From the NCBI GenBank assembly GCA_033549365.1, contig JAWSUF010000002.1, positions 1-64,000 of the forward strand: a stretch of 64,000 nt of DNA, in the 5' to 3' direction. The notes under the pieces were generated by a model. The model was given only the letters and a program-made list of their open reading frames with translations, ran no database searches and was not told where the DNA came from. The position numbers were made by a program, and so were the translations under genes. The stretch is from Acidobacteriota bacterium. GTDB taxonomy: Bacteria; Acidobacteriota; Aminicenantia; Aminicenantales; Saccharicenantaceae. Positions 45,555-53,217 of this stretch are shown piece after piece. Positions within the stretch are counted from its first letter, which is position 1. Every line of letters starts with the position of its first letter.

Positions 45555-47636
45555 TCAGCGGATATAGCCGAGAGTGCGCAGCTCTTCGAGAATTTTTTCA
45601 TCGGCCTCGGTTTTTTCAGGGAGGAGGGGTTGCCGGGGTCCGTCCGGCTGGTAGGTGGAGATGCGCCGCAACGGGCGGGAGCCCGGGGATCCCGGCGCGA
45701 ATATTTCGATCAGAATGCGTCCGCCCATGTCGCGGGCGGCCGGGAGCCCCAGAAGATGAAGGACGGTCGGAGCGATGTCCATCACCGAGGCGCCCTTGAT
45801 CCGATAGCCCTTCCGGATGCCCGGTCCCCGGGCCAGGATGACCCCTTCCAGCCGGTGCATGCCGGACAGGCGCTGTTGTTGAAAAAGATCTCCGGCCGGT
45901 ACGGAGGAATCGGAAAAAATCACGGGGTCGTCGGCGGGGATGTCCAGGTTGATCCAAACCAGGATTTTCGTTTTTCCGGACACAGTGTCTTTTTCCGATT
46001 TGATGCGGGGGATCACCCGGCGGCCCGAAGCCGTTCGGAGATGATCGAGAGAATTCAAGGCCGCTGCGATGAAGGCGCGGCTTTCGCCGGCTTCCATCCC
46101 GTCGCCGAAGGGCCCTTCGGGCCGGCTGTTGAGAAGAAACGTCCGGGGCAGGCCGCTGGGATTGATGTCCATGCTGCCGTCGAACACTTGAGTCCGCTTC
46201 CAATCGATGTTCTTCGTCCCGGGCTTGAGATGCAGCCAGCCGAGGCGTTCGAGCAAAGGCTGGGTTTTGAAGGTCCGGGGACCTTGGGCCGGACCGGCGC
46301 CGTGATCGGAAACGACGACGATTGCGGTATCCTTTCCGGAGGTTTCGATCAGTCTCCCCAGGACGGTGTCGAGACGGAGGTATTCCGAAAGCACGACGTC
46401 GCCGAGATTCTCGATTTCGCGTGAGGGCGTGCCGGGATGAAGACGCCGGCTGAGGCGGCCGTTGCGGGCGAGGTCATGATATTTCCAGTAACGGTGCTGA
46501 AGATAATCAAGGCGGGGAAAAAACGCCATCAGAAGATCCGGGCGATCTTTGTTCCAGAGATGGAATGTCAGCCGGGAGACCGGATCCGACTCCAGAATGG
46601 CTTCTTCAGGTGCCAACTCCTCGAATTCGCCGGTTCTTTCCGGAGGATGGACCCGGAGAGGAATCGTTCTCAAGCCGATCCGGGACGAGACGAAAACTCC
46701 ATTGACTTCCTCGGCCGGCCATCCTCCGTACCAGTTGACGACGCCGACCGACTTGTCGGAATTTCCGGCGATATCCCACAAGGCCGGTGCGGTTCGAGTC
46801 CCCACGGAAATGGGAAGAACGGCGCCCGTTTCGGGGGCTTGGACGGTGAACCCCGTGATGCCGTGTTCGGCCGGACGTTTTCCGGTGGCAAGGGTCGTCC
46901 ATAAGAGAGGAGAACTGATCGGCAGGTAGGATCTCAACTGGCCATAGCTCCCCTCCTCCATGAAGGATCGGAAATGCGGCAGCCGGCCTTCCTCGATGAG
47001 AGGAAGGAGGACGTTCCAGGTGGCGGCATCGATCCCGACGAGAAGGACCTTTCGAATGTCCCCCGGTGCGGCGTCGCGGCTTCCGCCGAGCGGCAGGAGA
47101 AACACGGCCGCAACGATCGCGGGCGCGAAGACAAGGGCCGGGCCCGCCCGCCGGACGGCTTTCAGAATGAGATTCAGCAGAAAGCCCACGGCTGCGGCGA
47201 GGGCGGCGGCTGCGGCGAGAGACATCAATCCCCGGAAAGACATAATGGTTTGGACCGGATAGAAAAAGAGCGTTTTGACCGTTGCAGCCAGAAACAGAAA
47301 GGCGAATCCCGCCCAGGCCCAGGCCGCACCCGAAGTGAAACGGATTCGTGCAACGGTTTGTTTTTTTCCGGCAAACAGCGAGGCGGGAAGACTCATCAGA
47401 ATACCGAGGATGATGAAAAATACGAAAATTCCCAGAGGGGAAACCATGGCATTCAAGACCGCGCCGGGAAGAAGCCGGCCGGCGAGCAGGACGAAGCCTT
47501 CAATGGCATAGGCCCGGGCGTGACCGATTTCGATCGCTTTCCAAACCGGAGTGTGAGGAATGGCCGCGAAGACGAATCCGGCTGAGGCGCCGCCCAGCGC
47601 CGCGGCCATGACGTTTTGCGTTTTCGACAGCCGCAT
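45555..47636 (-). CDS. Membrane-anchored alkaline phosphatase-superfamily phosphodiesterase
   Basis: Protein of 693 residues. Five hydrophobic helices fill the first ~190, then a type I phosphodiesterase/nucleotide pyrophosphatase domain. VLLVGIDAATWNVLLPLIEEG supplies the first metal Asp, the catalytic nucleophile lies in ISSPLLWTTLATGK (Thr), RLDYLQHRYW and VVVSDHGAG give metal His/Asp ligands, and MDIAPTVLHLLGLP is the terminal family motif. It may act on nucleotides, phospholipid heads or lipid-linked sugars; substrate not predictable. Confidence 0.85.
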   Translation of the reverse strand: MRLSKTQNVMAAALGGASAGFVFAAIPHTPVWKAIEIGHARAYAIEGFVLLAGRLLPGAVLNAMVSPLGIFVFFIILGILMSLPASLFAGKKQTVARIRFTSGAAWAWAGFAFLFLAATVKTLFFYPVQTIMSFRGLMSLAAAAALAAAVGFLLNLILKAVRRAGPALVFAPAIVAAVFLLPLGGSRDAAPGDIRKVLLVGIDAATWNVLLPLIEEGRLPHFRSFMEEGSYGQLRSYLPISSPLLWTTLATGKRPAEHGITGFTVQAPETGAVLPISVGTRTAPALWDIAGNSDKSVGVVNWYGGWPAEEVNGVFVSSRIGLRTIPLRVHPPERTGEFEELAPEEAILESDPVSRLTFHLWNKDRPDLLMAFFPRLDYLQHRYWKYHDLARNGRLSRRLHPGTPSREIENLGDVVLSEYLRLDTVLGRLIETSGKDTAIVVVSDHGAGPAQGPRTFKTQPLLERLGWLHLKPGTKNIDWKRTQVFDGSMDINPSGLPRTFLLNSRPEGPFGDGMEAGESRAFIAAALNSLDHLRTASGRRVIPRIKSEKDTVSGKTKILVWINLDIPADDPVIFSDSSVPAGDLFQQQRLSGMHRLEGVILARGPGIRKGYRIKGASVMDIAPTVLHLLGLPAARDMGGRILIEIFAPGSPGSRPLRRISTYQPDGPRQPLLPEKTEADEKILEELRTLGYIR

Positions 47637-47669
47637 GGGACGGGCTCCTTTCGCAAGGCTCCGGTCCCG

Positions 47670-48695
47670 TCAGACGGGATCGGTGTCATCCCCGCCTGCG
47701 AAGCGGGTCAATTTGATGCCGCGGCAGCGGACGGCGTCGAGCATTTTGTCGAGGATCGAACGTTTCAAACCCATGAGCCGGGCCGGGTCGGCGGAGTCGA
47801 TCCGCACTTGTCCGCCGGCGACCATGCCGTGGCCGCCGCTTTTGCCCTGTCGCGGCAGGATACGGCGGATGAGGGACGACGCCTCGGCCCGGGGGTTCGT
47901 GCTCCGGATGGAGACATAAAGCGTGTCGCCATGCCGGCCGAGGCAGAGAGACCAGGTGATGCCGCGGATCCGCAGAAGAAAGTCGGCCATCTCGGCGGGA
48001 AAATCGGGATAGGGAATATCGTCCAGAAGAGCGCCCGCGAAATTCTTGCAGTAAAAAGCCTTCAGGAGAACTTTCGAGAGGTGATCGATGAATTCCCGTG
48101 ACAGACGGGAATATTCGATTTGAGAAAGCCGCTTGAAGCTGGCCAAAGAGAGAAGGTGAAGGTAGGCCGTCCTGTCGGCGGCGCTCCCGTCGCGGGCCAG
48201 ACGTCGGGTCTCGCTGGAGATGCCGTAACAGAAGGCCGTGGCCGCGTCGCCCGGCACGGGGACGCCGGCGGCTTGAAAGTATTCGGCGATGATGGTCGAA
48301 CAGGCTCCGTACTGCGGCCTGACATCGTAAAAAGGGAGCCGTGTCGTCTTTTTCCGAAGGGGATGGTGGTCGATGACGGCCGTCGGTTTCAAGCCTTCGG
48401 GCAGGATGAGGTTTCCCGTATAGGGCTGGCAGTCGACAAGGATGGCCTGCCATTTTTCGTATCGGCGGGCCTGCTCTGTCGGGGTGAGGTGGATCTTCAG
48501 GAGACGAATCATTTCCCGGTTTTCAGCCCGGCCGATGAGACCGCTGAAATAGATCCCGCGAACCCGGGTGAAGCCGAGCTTTTTGAGGAGGATGCGCAGG
48601 CCGAAGGCGGAGGCCAGGGCGTCGGGGTCGGGATTGTTGTGAACGAAGACGGCGACCGGCCGGTCTTTTCTCAGGACTTTGAGAAGGTTTTCCAT
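47670..48695 (-). CDS. DHH/DHHA1-family phosphoesterase (NrnA-like)
   Basis: Protein of 341 residues. DHH-domain motifs FVHNNPDPDALASAFGL, ILVDCQ and AVIDHHPLRK are all present with metal-binding Asp/His, and the DHHA1 domain has SGGHGMVAGGQV. NrnA-type enzymes degrade nano-RNA or 3'-phosphoadenosine phosphate; others hydrolyse c-di-AMP. It lies 33 bp upstream of the phosphodiesterase gene on the same strand. Family certain, substrate open. Confidence 0.88.
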   Translation of the reverse strand: MENLLKVLRKDRPVAVFVHNNPDPDALASAFGLRILLKKLGFTRVRGIYFSGLIGRAENREMIRLLKIHLTPTEQARRYEKWQAILVDCQPYTGNLILPEGLKPTAVIDHHPLRKKTTRLPFYDVRPQYGACSTIIAEYFQAAGVPVPGDAATAFCYGISSETRRLARDGSAADRTAYLHLLSLASFKRLSQIEYSRLSREFIDHLSKVLLKAFYCKNFAGALLDDIPYPDFPAEMADFLLRIRGITWSLCLGRHGDTLYVSIRSTNPRAEASSLIRRILPRQGKSGGHGMVAGGQVRIDSADPARLMGLKRSILDKMLDAVRCRGIKLTRFAGGDDTDPV

Positions 48696-48783
48696 CCGGC
48701 TTTCAGCATAGCCGAGGCGGCGCGAATGTTCAAGCCGAAAAACGCGGAAGCTTTAGTCACGATAAAAAATGCCGGATTGCCGA

Positions 48784-50721
48784 TCAGAGGCCCAAGCGGA
48801 AGCCGGCCGCAAAGGAGCGGCCCATGGTCCCGTAGCCGAACACGGTTTCGTATTGCGCGTCGAGCAGGTTCTCGATCCGGAGAAACGGCGTCAGGCCCCC
48901 GACGGCTCGGAAGGACAAGGAGGCGTCGAGCAGGGTATAGGCCGGAAGGGTCACGACGGCGGAGGGAAAGACGGTGAAGTCCCGATCCAGGCGTTCTCCC
49001 GTGTGGGTGAGTTGAAGGCGGGCTTCGCCCTTTTCGAGAAACCTGAAGAAAATGGTGCCGCCGAATTTGTCGGCCGGGCGCCGGAGAAGAGGCGTTTTGG
49101 TATCCGTATCTTCAGCCGAAAGGCGGGTGTAGGAGGCGCGGAGCGACAGTCCGTCGCCAGGACGGGCTTCAAGCGAAATTTCCGTTCCCTGTGTCACGGC
49201 CCGGCCGATATTGACGAAGCCGAGACCGAAATCGAACTGGATGAGATTGCGAAAGGCATTGTGAAAACGAACAACTTCGAACAGGACTTTGCCGTCGAAG
49301 AGACGCTGGTCGATTCCGGCGTCCCAGCCGAGACAGGATTCGGGTTCGAGGGCGGCGTTGCCGATGGGGCCCCATGCGGTTCCGGGGGCATAGAGCTGGT
49401 AAAGCGACGGAGATTTAAATCCGGATCCCACAGTGACCTTCAGGCGTGTTCCCGTTGATTCGATCAAGAAGGCCGGCGCGAGGCGGTAGGTCACGGAGGT
49501 CCCGGCCCGGCTGTGGGTGTCAAGACGGACTCCCGCCGTGGCGAAAAACCGGTCACCCCAACGGACCTGGTCCTGCAGATAAATTCCGGCCGAACGGGCT
49601 CTCTTGCCGGGAAATTCGCTGACAAAGGGTCCCCAAAATCCTTCCGAGACATAGGACGACTCGGCGAATTCCGATGCGGCTTCGGCGCCGAACGTCAAGG
49701 TATGGGAGGAATGGAAAAAGAGATTGTTCCGCCAGTCGATCTTGACCCGGCTTCCTTCATAGAGGCCGCGTTCGCTGTCGAAAGGGTGAATCTCGTCGGG
49801 GTCGTTTGTATATTCGCGCTTCGAGCGGGCGAAGGACAGGCCGAGTTTCTGTTCCCACCGGTTTTCGACAAACAGCCCCCGGAGTTCTCCGCGGATGGAG
49901 AAGGATCCGAAGTCCTGGACGCTGTTCGGGTCGTCGCCGTAGGGCCCGCCGAAATTGTCCATTTCGGTTCGGGCGACGGAGGCCCGAAACACCAGGTCGG
50001 CCTCGATGTTTTTCCGGAGAGATGTGCCGGCCCGGCCGGCCAGGGTCAGATTCCGGTAGCCGTCGCTTTCGGTATTTCCGGGATAGGCGATGCTTGCGGC
50101 CGATATCCCGTCGCTCTTCAGGGCTGAGAGGCTCAGGGCGTAATGCGTTTGCCCCGAAGATCCTCGAAAAGACAGGCGGCTGTCCCAAGTGCCGTAGGAT
50201 CCCGCCGATCCGGAAAACTCGGTCCGGGGTTTGCCGCTTCCACGGGCGGTCATGATGTTGATGACGCCGCCGAGCGCGTCTGAGCCAAAGAGCGTGCTCT
50301 GGGGTCCGCGGAGGATTTCGATACGGTCGACGAGATCGAGCGTCAAGTGGGCGAAATCGAAGGCGCGGGAAGGGCTTCCCGGGTCGTTGGCTTCGATGCC
50401 GTCGACAAGAACAAGAGTATGTTCGGAGTTGGCGCCGCGTATAAAAATGGAGGAAACGGCGCCGAGGCCCCCGTTTCGCTGAATTGAGGTTCCCGCAAAG
50501 GGCGCTAGGGCGTCAATCACGGCCTTGAAATCCGAAGGGCGGAGTTCGGCGCCTGCAAGAACGGTGACGGAGCTTGCGATTTCCTTGCGCGGTGTTTCAA
50601 TGCGTGTCGCCGTGACAACGATTTCGTGACTGACGGTTTGCTGTTTTTCCGCGTCTTCCGCGGCGAATGCCGGATAAAGGACGATTGCGGCGAGGGCGAG
50701 GCCGGCCATCATGCGATTCAT
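48784..50721 (-). CDS. btuB: TonB-dependent vitamin B12 receptor
   Basis: ATG 50721 with AAGGAG upstream; 645 residues, signal peptide ending AFAAED. The TonB box is near EIVVTATRIE. The plug domain shows SIFIRGANSEHTLVLVDG and ILRGPQSTLFGSDALGGVINI, followed by a 22-strand-like barrel ending RSFAAGFRLGL. The gene is under a cobalamin riboswitch, which identifies it as a cobalamin/corrinoid receptor. No BtuCDF transporter is in the window. Confidence 0.92.
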   Translation of the reverse strand: MNRMMAGLALAAIVLYPAFAAEDAEKQQTVSHEIVVTATRIETPRKEIASSVTVLAGAELRPSDFKAVIDALAPFAGTSIQRNGGLGAVSSIFIRGANSEHTLVLVDGIEANDPGSPSRAFDFAHLTLDLVDRIEILRGPQSTLFGSDALGGVINIMTARGSGKPRTEFSGSAGSYGTWDSRLSFRGSSGQTHYALSLSALKSDGISAASIAYPGNTESDGYRNLTLAGRAGTSLRKNIEADLVFRASVARTEMDNFGGPYGDDPNSVQDFGSFSIRGELRGLFVENRWEQKLGLSFARSKREYTNDPDEIHPFDSERGLYEGSRVKIDWRNNLFFHSSHTLTFGAEAASEFAESSYVSEGFWGPFVSEFPGKRARSAGIYLQDQVRWGDRFFATAGVRLDTHSRAGTSVTYRLAPAFLIESTGTRLKVTVGSGFKSPSLYQLYAPGTAWGPIGNAALEPESCLGWDAGIDQRLFDGKVLFEVVRFHNAFRNLIQFDFGLGFVNIGRAVTQGTEISLEARPGDGLSLRASYTRLSAEDTDTKTPLLRRPADKFGGTIFFRFLEKGEARLQLTHTGERLDRDFTVFPSAVVTLPAYTLLDASLSFRAVGGLTPFLRIENLLDAQYETVFGYGTMGRSFAAGFRLGL

Positions 50722-50756
50722 GTCGATCTCCTTATGATGATTGCCCCCGCTCCGCC

Positions 50757-50793
50757 AAAAAAAAAACGACCCTGTCTTCCACCCGAAGACGGG
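50757..50793 (-). terminator. Terminator (expression platform) of the B12 riboswitch
   Basis: On the minus strand CCC+GTCTTC (50793-50785) pairs with GAAGAC plus GGG (50779-50770, one bulged base), followed by TCG and ten T residues (50766-50757). It lies between the riboswitch and btuB, so ligand-induced termination is expected. Confidence 0.7.
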
Positions 50794-50807
50794 AAGAAAG
50801 GCTCGAG

Positions 50808-50965
50808 GGAGATCTCCTGACTCCCGGATCGCTCTCCTCCCAGGCCTTCCCATCCTTCCGGACAGTGGCGCAGTCTGGGATTCGTCCCCGGTTACAGTAG
50901 CGGGGGCTGTGCCCGTTTCTCACGGGCTTCCCTCCGCTCAAGCCTCTTATGCGTCGTTCAAAGAT
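50808..50965 (-). ncRNA. Cobalamin riboswitch
   Basis: Minus-strand leader of btuB. Diagnostic B12-aptamer pieces occur in order: GGGAAGCCCGTG, ACAGCCCCCGCTACTGTAA, GCCACTG, GGGAAGGC and a 3' GAGTCAGGAGATCT block. Adenosyl- or other cobalamin binding would favour the downstream terminator and shut off btuB. Confidence 0.93.
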
Positions 50966-50988
50966 CCCGGTTCCGACCGGACGAAATA

Positions 50989-51017
50989 GATATACGCCGT
51001 GCGCAGGACAATGTCAA
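50989..51017 (-). promoter_or_regulatory. Promoter of the riboswitch/btuB transcript
   Basis: Minus-strand TTGACA (51017-51012), 17 bp spacer, TATATC (50994-50989). It starts 11 bp after the terminator of the upstream noncoding RNA. Confidence 0.7.
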
Positions 51018-51022
51018 GAATT

Positions 51023-51056
51023 AAAAAAGAAAGCGCGGGCCGGGCCCGCGCTTTCT
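51023..51056 (-). terminator. Perfect 13-14 bp terminator hairpin
   Basis: GAAAGCGCGGGCC (51029-51041) and GGCCCGCGCTTTC (51043-51055) are perfect inverted repeats. Read on the minus strand they are followed by six T residues (51028-51023). It ends the candidate RNA upstream of btuB. Confidence 0.75.
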
Positions 51057-51285
51057 GGGGGAAAAAAGGAGCGCAATGTCGATCTTTGCGTGCTTTCCAC
51101 TAGAATAAACGCGCGAACCCCCAAAAAGGTTGCGGTCCGAAGCCATGCGAAACCGCGACCGGCGCGAAATCGGGGCATGTTACGGATTTGCGGAAAGAGA
51201 TTTCGAGATGCGCTCTTCCGGGAAGAAATACAGAACGGTAAAATTTCCCTTTGCTTGATTATTTTCTGACCCCTCCGATCAACCA
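51023..51285 (-). ncRNA. Candidate orphan noncoding RNA
   Basis: A minus-strand unit with an extended -10 promoter (TGGTATAAT, -10 at 51297-51292, TTGCGT 18 bp upstream) and a strong terminator, yet no plausible protein. It contains a hairpin of 8 pairs in 9 (51152-51160 with 51128-51136) and complementary segments near its ends (GTTGATC with GATCGAC). Length of about 260 nt. It does not show signatures of tmRNA, RNase P or SRP RNA. A divergent 6S-type RNA is possible but unproven. Confidence 0.5.
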
Positions 51286-51361
51286 ATAACTATTATACCA
51301 CAGGAGAAAACAGGAACGCAACACTTTTTTTGAAAAAATTTAATTTACATCGAAACGATCC

Positions 51362-51442
51362 TTTTCAGGCGAAAAAAGCCTGAAAACCAGGCGAAAAATC
51401 CTGTTTTTTGAAAAGATGCTTTTTCGACAGAAAAACCCTGTC
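51362..51442 (+). promoter_or_regulatory. Three tandem hairpins with A-rich loops in a leader
   Basis: TTTTCAGGC/GCCTGAAAA (51362-51386), CAGG/CCTG (51388-51403) and GACAG/CTGTC (51426-51442) each enclose an A-rich loop; CAGGCGAAAAA occurs twice. The surrounding 51290-51500 is markedly AT-rich. It forms the leader region of the decarboxylase gene. Attenuation or bidirectional termination is possible. Confidence 0.4.
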
Positions 51443-51500
51443 TGGGTTGAGATTTCTTCCCAGGGGGAGTATATTTGGGCGGGTTTCGAGGGAGACGGAA

Positions 51501-52946
51501 ATGAGCGACAAAACCGGAGAAATAGGACTGTCCAACGAGGAATTCCGGAGTTTCGGCCATGAAATCGTCGATTGGATCGCCGATTACATGCAAAATATCG
51601 AAAAATACCCGGTTCGGTCGCCTTTGGGCCCCGGAGATGTGAAAAAACGACTGCCCGGGGAGCCTCCGGATCTTGCCGAACCCATGGACGAGATTCTCCG
51701 GGATTTCCAATCCTCAATCCTTCCGGGGATCACGCACTGGCAGCACCCCGGCTGGTTCGCCTATTTTCCGGCCAACACCAGTCCCGCTTCCGTCCTGGCC
51801 GAGTTTTTAACCGCCGGTCTCGGGGTTCAGGGCATGGTCTGGCTGACATCGCCGGCGGCCGCCGAGCTCGAGGAGGTCGTCTGCAACTGGCTGCGCGGCA
51901 TGCTTGAACTGCCCGAAAGCTGGAATGGGGTGATCCAGGACACGGCCTCGACGGCGACATTGTGCGCCCTGCTGACGGCCCGGGAGCGGGCGACGGATTT
52001 TTCATCGAACGAGAGAGGCATTCGGCAGACGCTCCGCGTTTATGCCTCCGAGGAGGCTCATTCGAGCGTCGACAAGGCCGTCAAGATTGCGGGTTACGGC
52101 AGGGACAACCTGGTTCGCATCCCGACTGATGTGCGGTTCGCCATGATTCCGGACAAGCTCGAGGCGGCCGTTGCCGCCGATCTGGAGCGTGGCTTTGTCC
52201 CGGCCTGTGTCTCCGCCACGGTGGGGACGACTTCGTCGGGGGGCGTCGATCCCTTACCGGAAATCGGCGCGATCTGCCGCCGCCGGGGTCTCTGGCTCCA
52301 TGTGGACGCCGCCTGGGCGGGAACGGCGGCCGTTCTGCCGGAGAAGCGCCGGATTCTCAAAGGCATCGAGGCGGCCGATTCCTTCGTTTTCAACCCGCAC
52401 AAATGGATGCTGACCAACTTCGACTGTTCCGTCTATTTCGTCCGCGACCCGGGTCTTCTCATCCGGACTTTCGAGATCCACCCCGAATATCTCAAGACGG
52501 GAAAGGATGCCGTGGTCCGGAATTACCGCGACTGGGGTATTCAGCTCGGACGCCGCTTCCGCGCCCTGAAACTTTGGTTCGTCATCCGAAGCTACGGCGT
52601 CGAGGGGATCCGCGACATGGTTCGAGAGCACATCCGGCTGGCCGGCCTGTTCAAGAGCCGCCTCGATGACGATTCCCGGTTCGAACTCCTGGCGCCTGCT
52701 GACCTGAGCCTTGTCTGCTTCCGGCTGAACGCCGGCCGCCCACCCGAAACGCTGAACGCCCTGAACGCCGAGCTTCTCGAACGGGTCAACAGCACGGGCC
52801 GGGTCTTCCTGACTCACACCGCGCTTCGCGGTGCTTATACCCTGCGGCTCGTCGTCGGCCAGCGGACGACCAAAGAGCGCCACGTCCTTGAAGCCTGGGA
52901 TATCATCTCCGCCGGAGCCGATAAACTCCTCGCCTCCAAATTGTAA
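51501..52946 (+). CDS. PLP-dependent group II (aromatic-type) amino acid decarboxylase
   Basis: ATG 51501 with GGGAGA upstream; 481 residues. Motifs: THWQHPGWFAYFPANTSP near the start, WLTSPAAAELE, SATVGTTSSGGVDPL, VDAAWAG and the PLP lysine in FNPHKWMLTNFDCS. It follows the aromatic-L-amino-acid/tryptophan/tyrosine decarboxylase family (Pfam Pyridoxal_deC), releasing an amine and CO2. Which amino acid is used cannot be fixed. No transporter is adjacent. The hairpin-rich leader suggests regulation. Confidence 0.9.
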   Translation: MSDKTGEIGLSNEEFRSFGHEIVDWIADYMQNIEKYPVRSPLGPGDVKKRLPGEPPDLAEPMDEILRDFQSSILPGITHWQHPGWFAYFPANTSPASVLAEFLTAGLGVQGMVWLTSPAAAELEEVVCNWLRGMLELPESWNGVIQDTASTATLCALLTARERATDFSSNERGIRQTLRVYASEEAHSSVDKAVKIAGYGRDNLVRIPTDVRFAMIPDKLEAAVAADLERGFVPACVSATVGTTSSGGVDPLPEIGAICRRRGLWLHVDAAWAGTAAVLPEKRRILKGIEAADSFVFNPHKWMLTNFDCSVYFVRDPGLLIRTFEIHPEYLKTGKDAVVRNYRDWGIQLGRRFRALKLWFVIRSYGVEGIRDMVREHIRLAGLFKSRLDDDSRFELLAPADLSLVCFRLNAGRPPETLNALNAELLERVNSTGRVFLTHTALRGAYTLRLVVGQRTTKERHVLEAWDIISAGADKLLASKL

Positions 52947-52968
52947 CAGCGCCTCGATCGATCTTCCG

Positions 52969-53205
52969 GCTTCCGCCGGGCGCAGGGGGGATCCCGGATC
53001 CGGAACTGTGCGGAAAAAACGCCGGTTCTTGCTTCTTTTCTGCAATGCGTTTTTTCCCTTTCAGGCGTGCCGATCTCACCACATCGATTTCGTCCCGGCC
53101 TGCTCGACGTAGCTCAACTACGCCTGCGCAGTCCGCTCCTCATCGCTGCGGCAATCTCGGCCCGCGCACAATCCCGGATAAGCCGTCGGAGGGTCGAGCG
53201 GGCAC
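52969..53205 (-). repeat. Structured GC-rich intergenic repeat, copy B
   Basis: Ends 52969-52998 and 53173-53205 match copy A 10851-10908 with 24 of 24 identical bases at 53182-53205 versus 10885-10908. The interior (53030-53165, minus strand) matches copy A 10964-11095. The hairpin GGCGTAG (53124-53118) with CTACGTC (53112-53106) is conserved, and the helix below it (53133 side with 53103-53095 side) keeps pairing through compensatory changes. It fills the gap between the convergent decarboxylase and DUF2961 genes. Confidence 0.7.
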
Positions 53206-53217
53206 AGAAAGAGAAGT

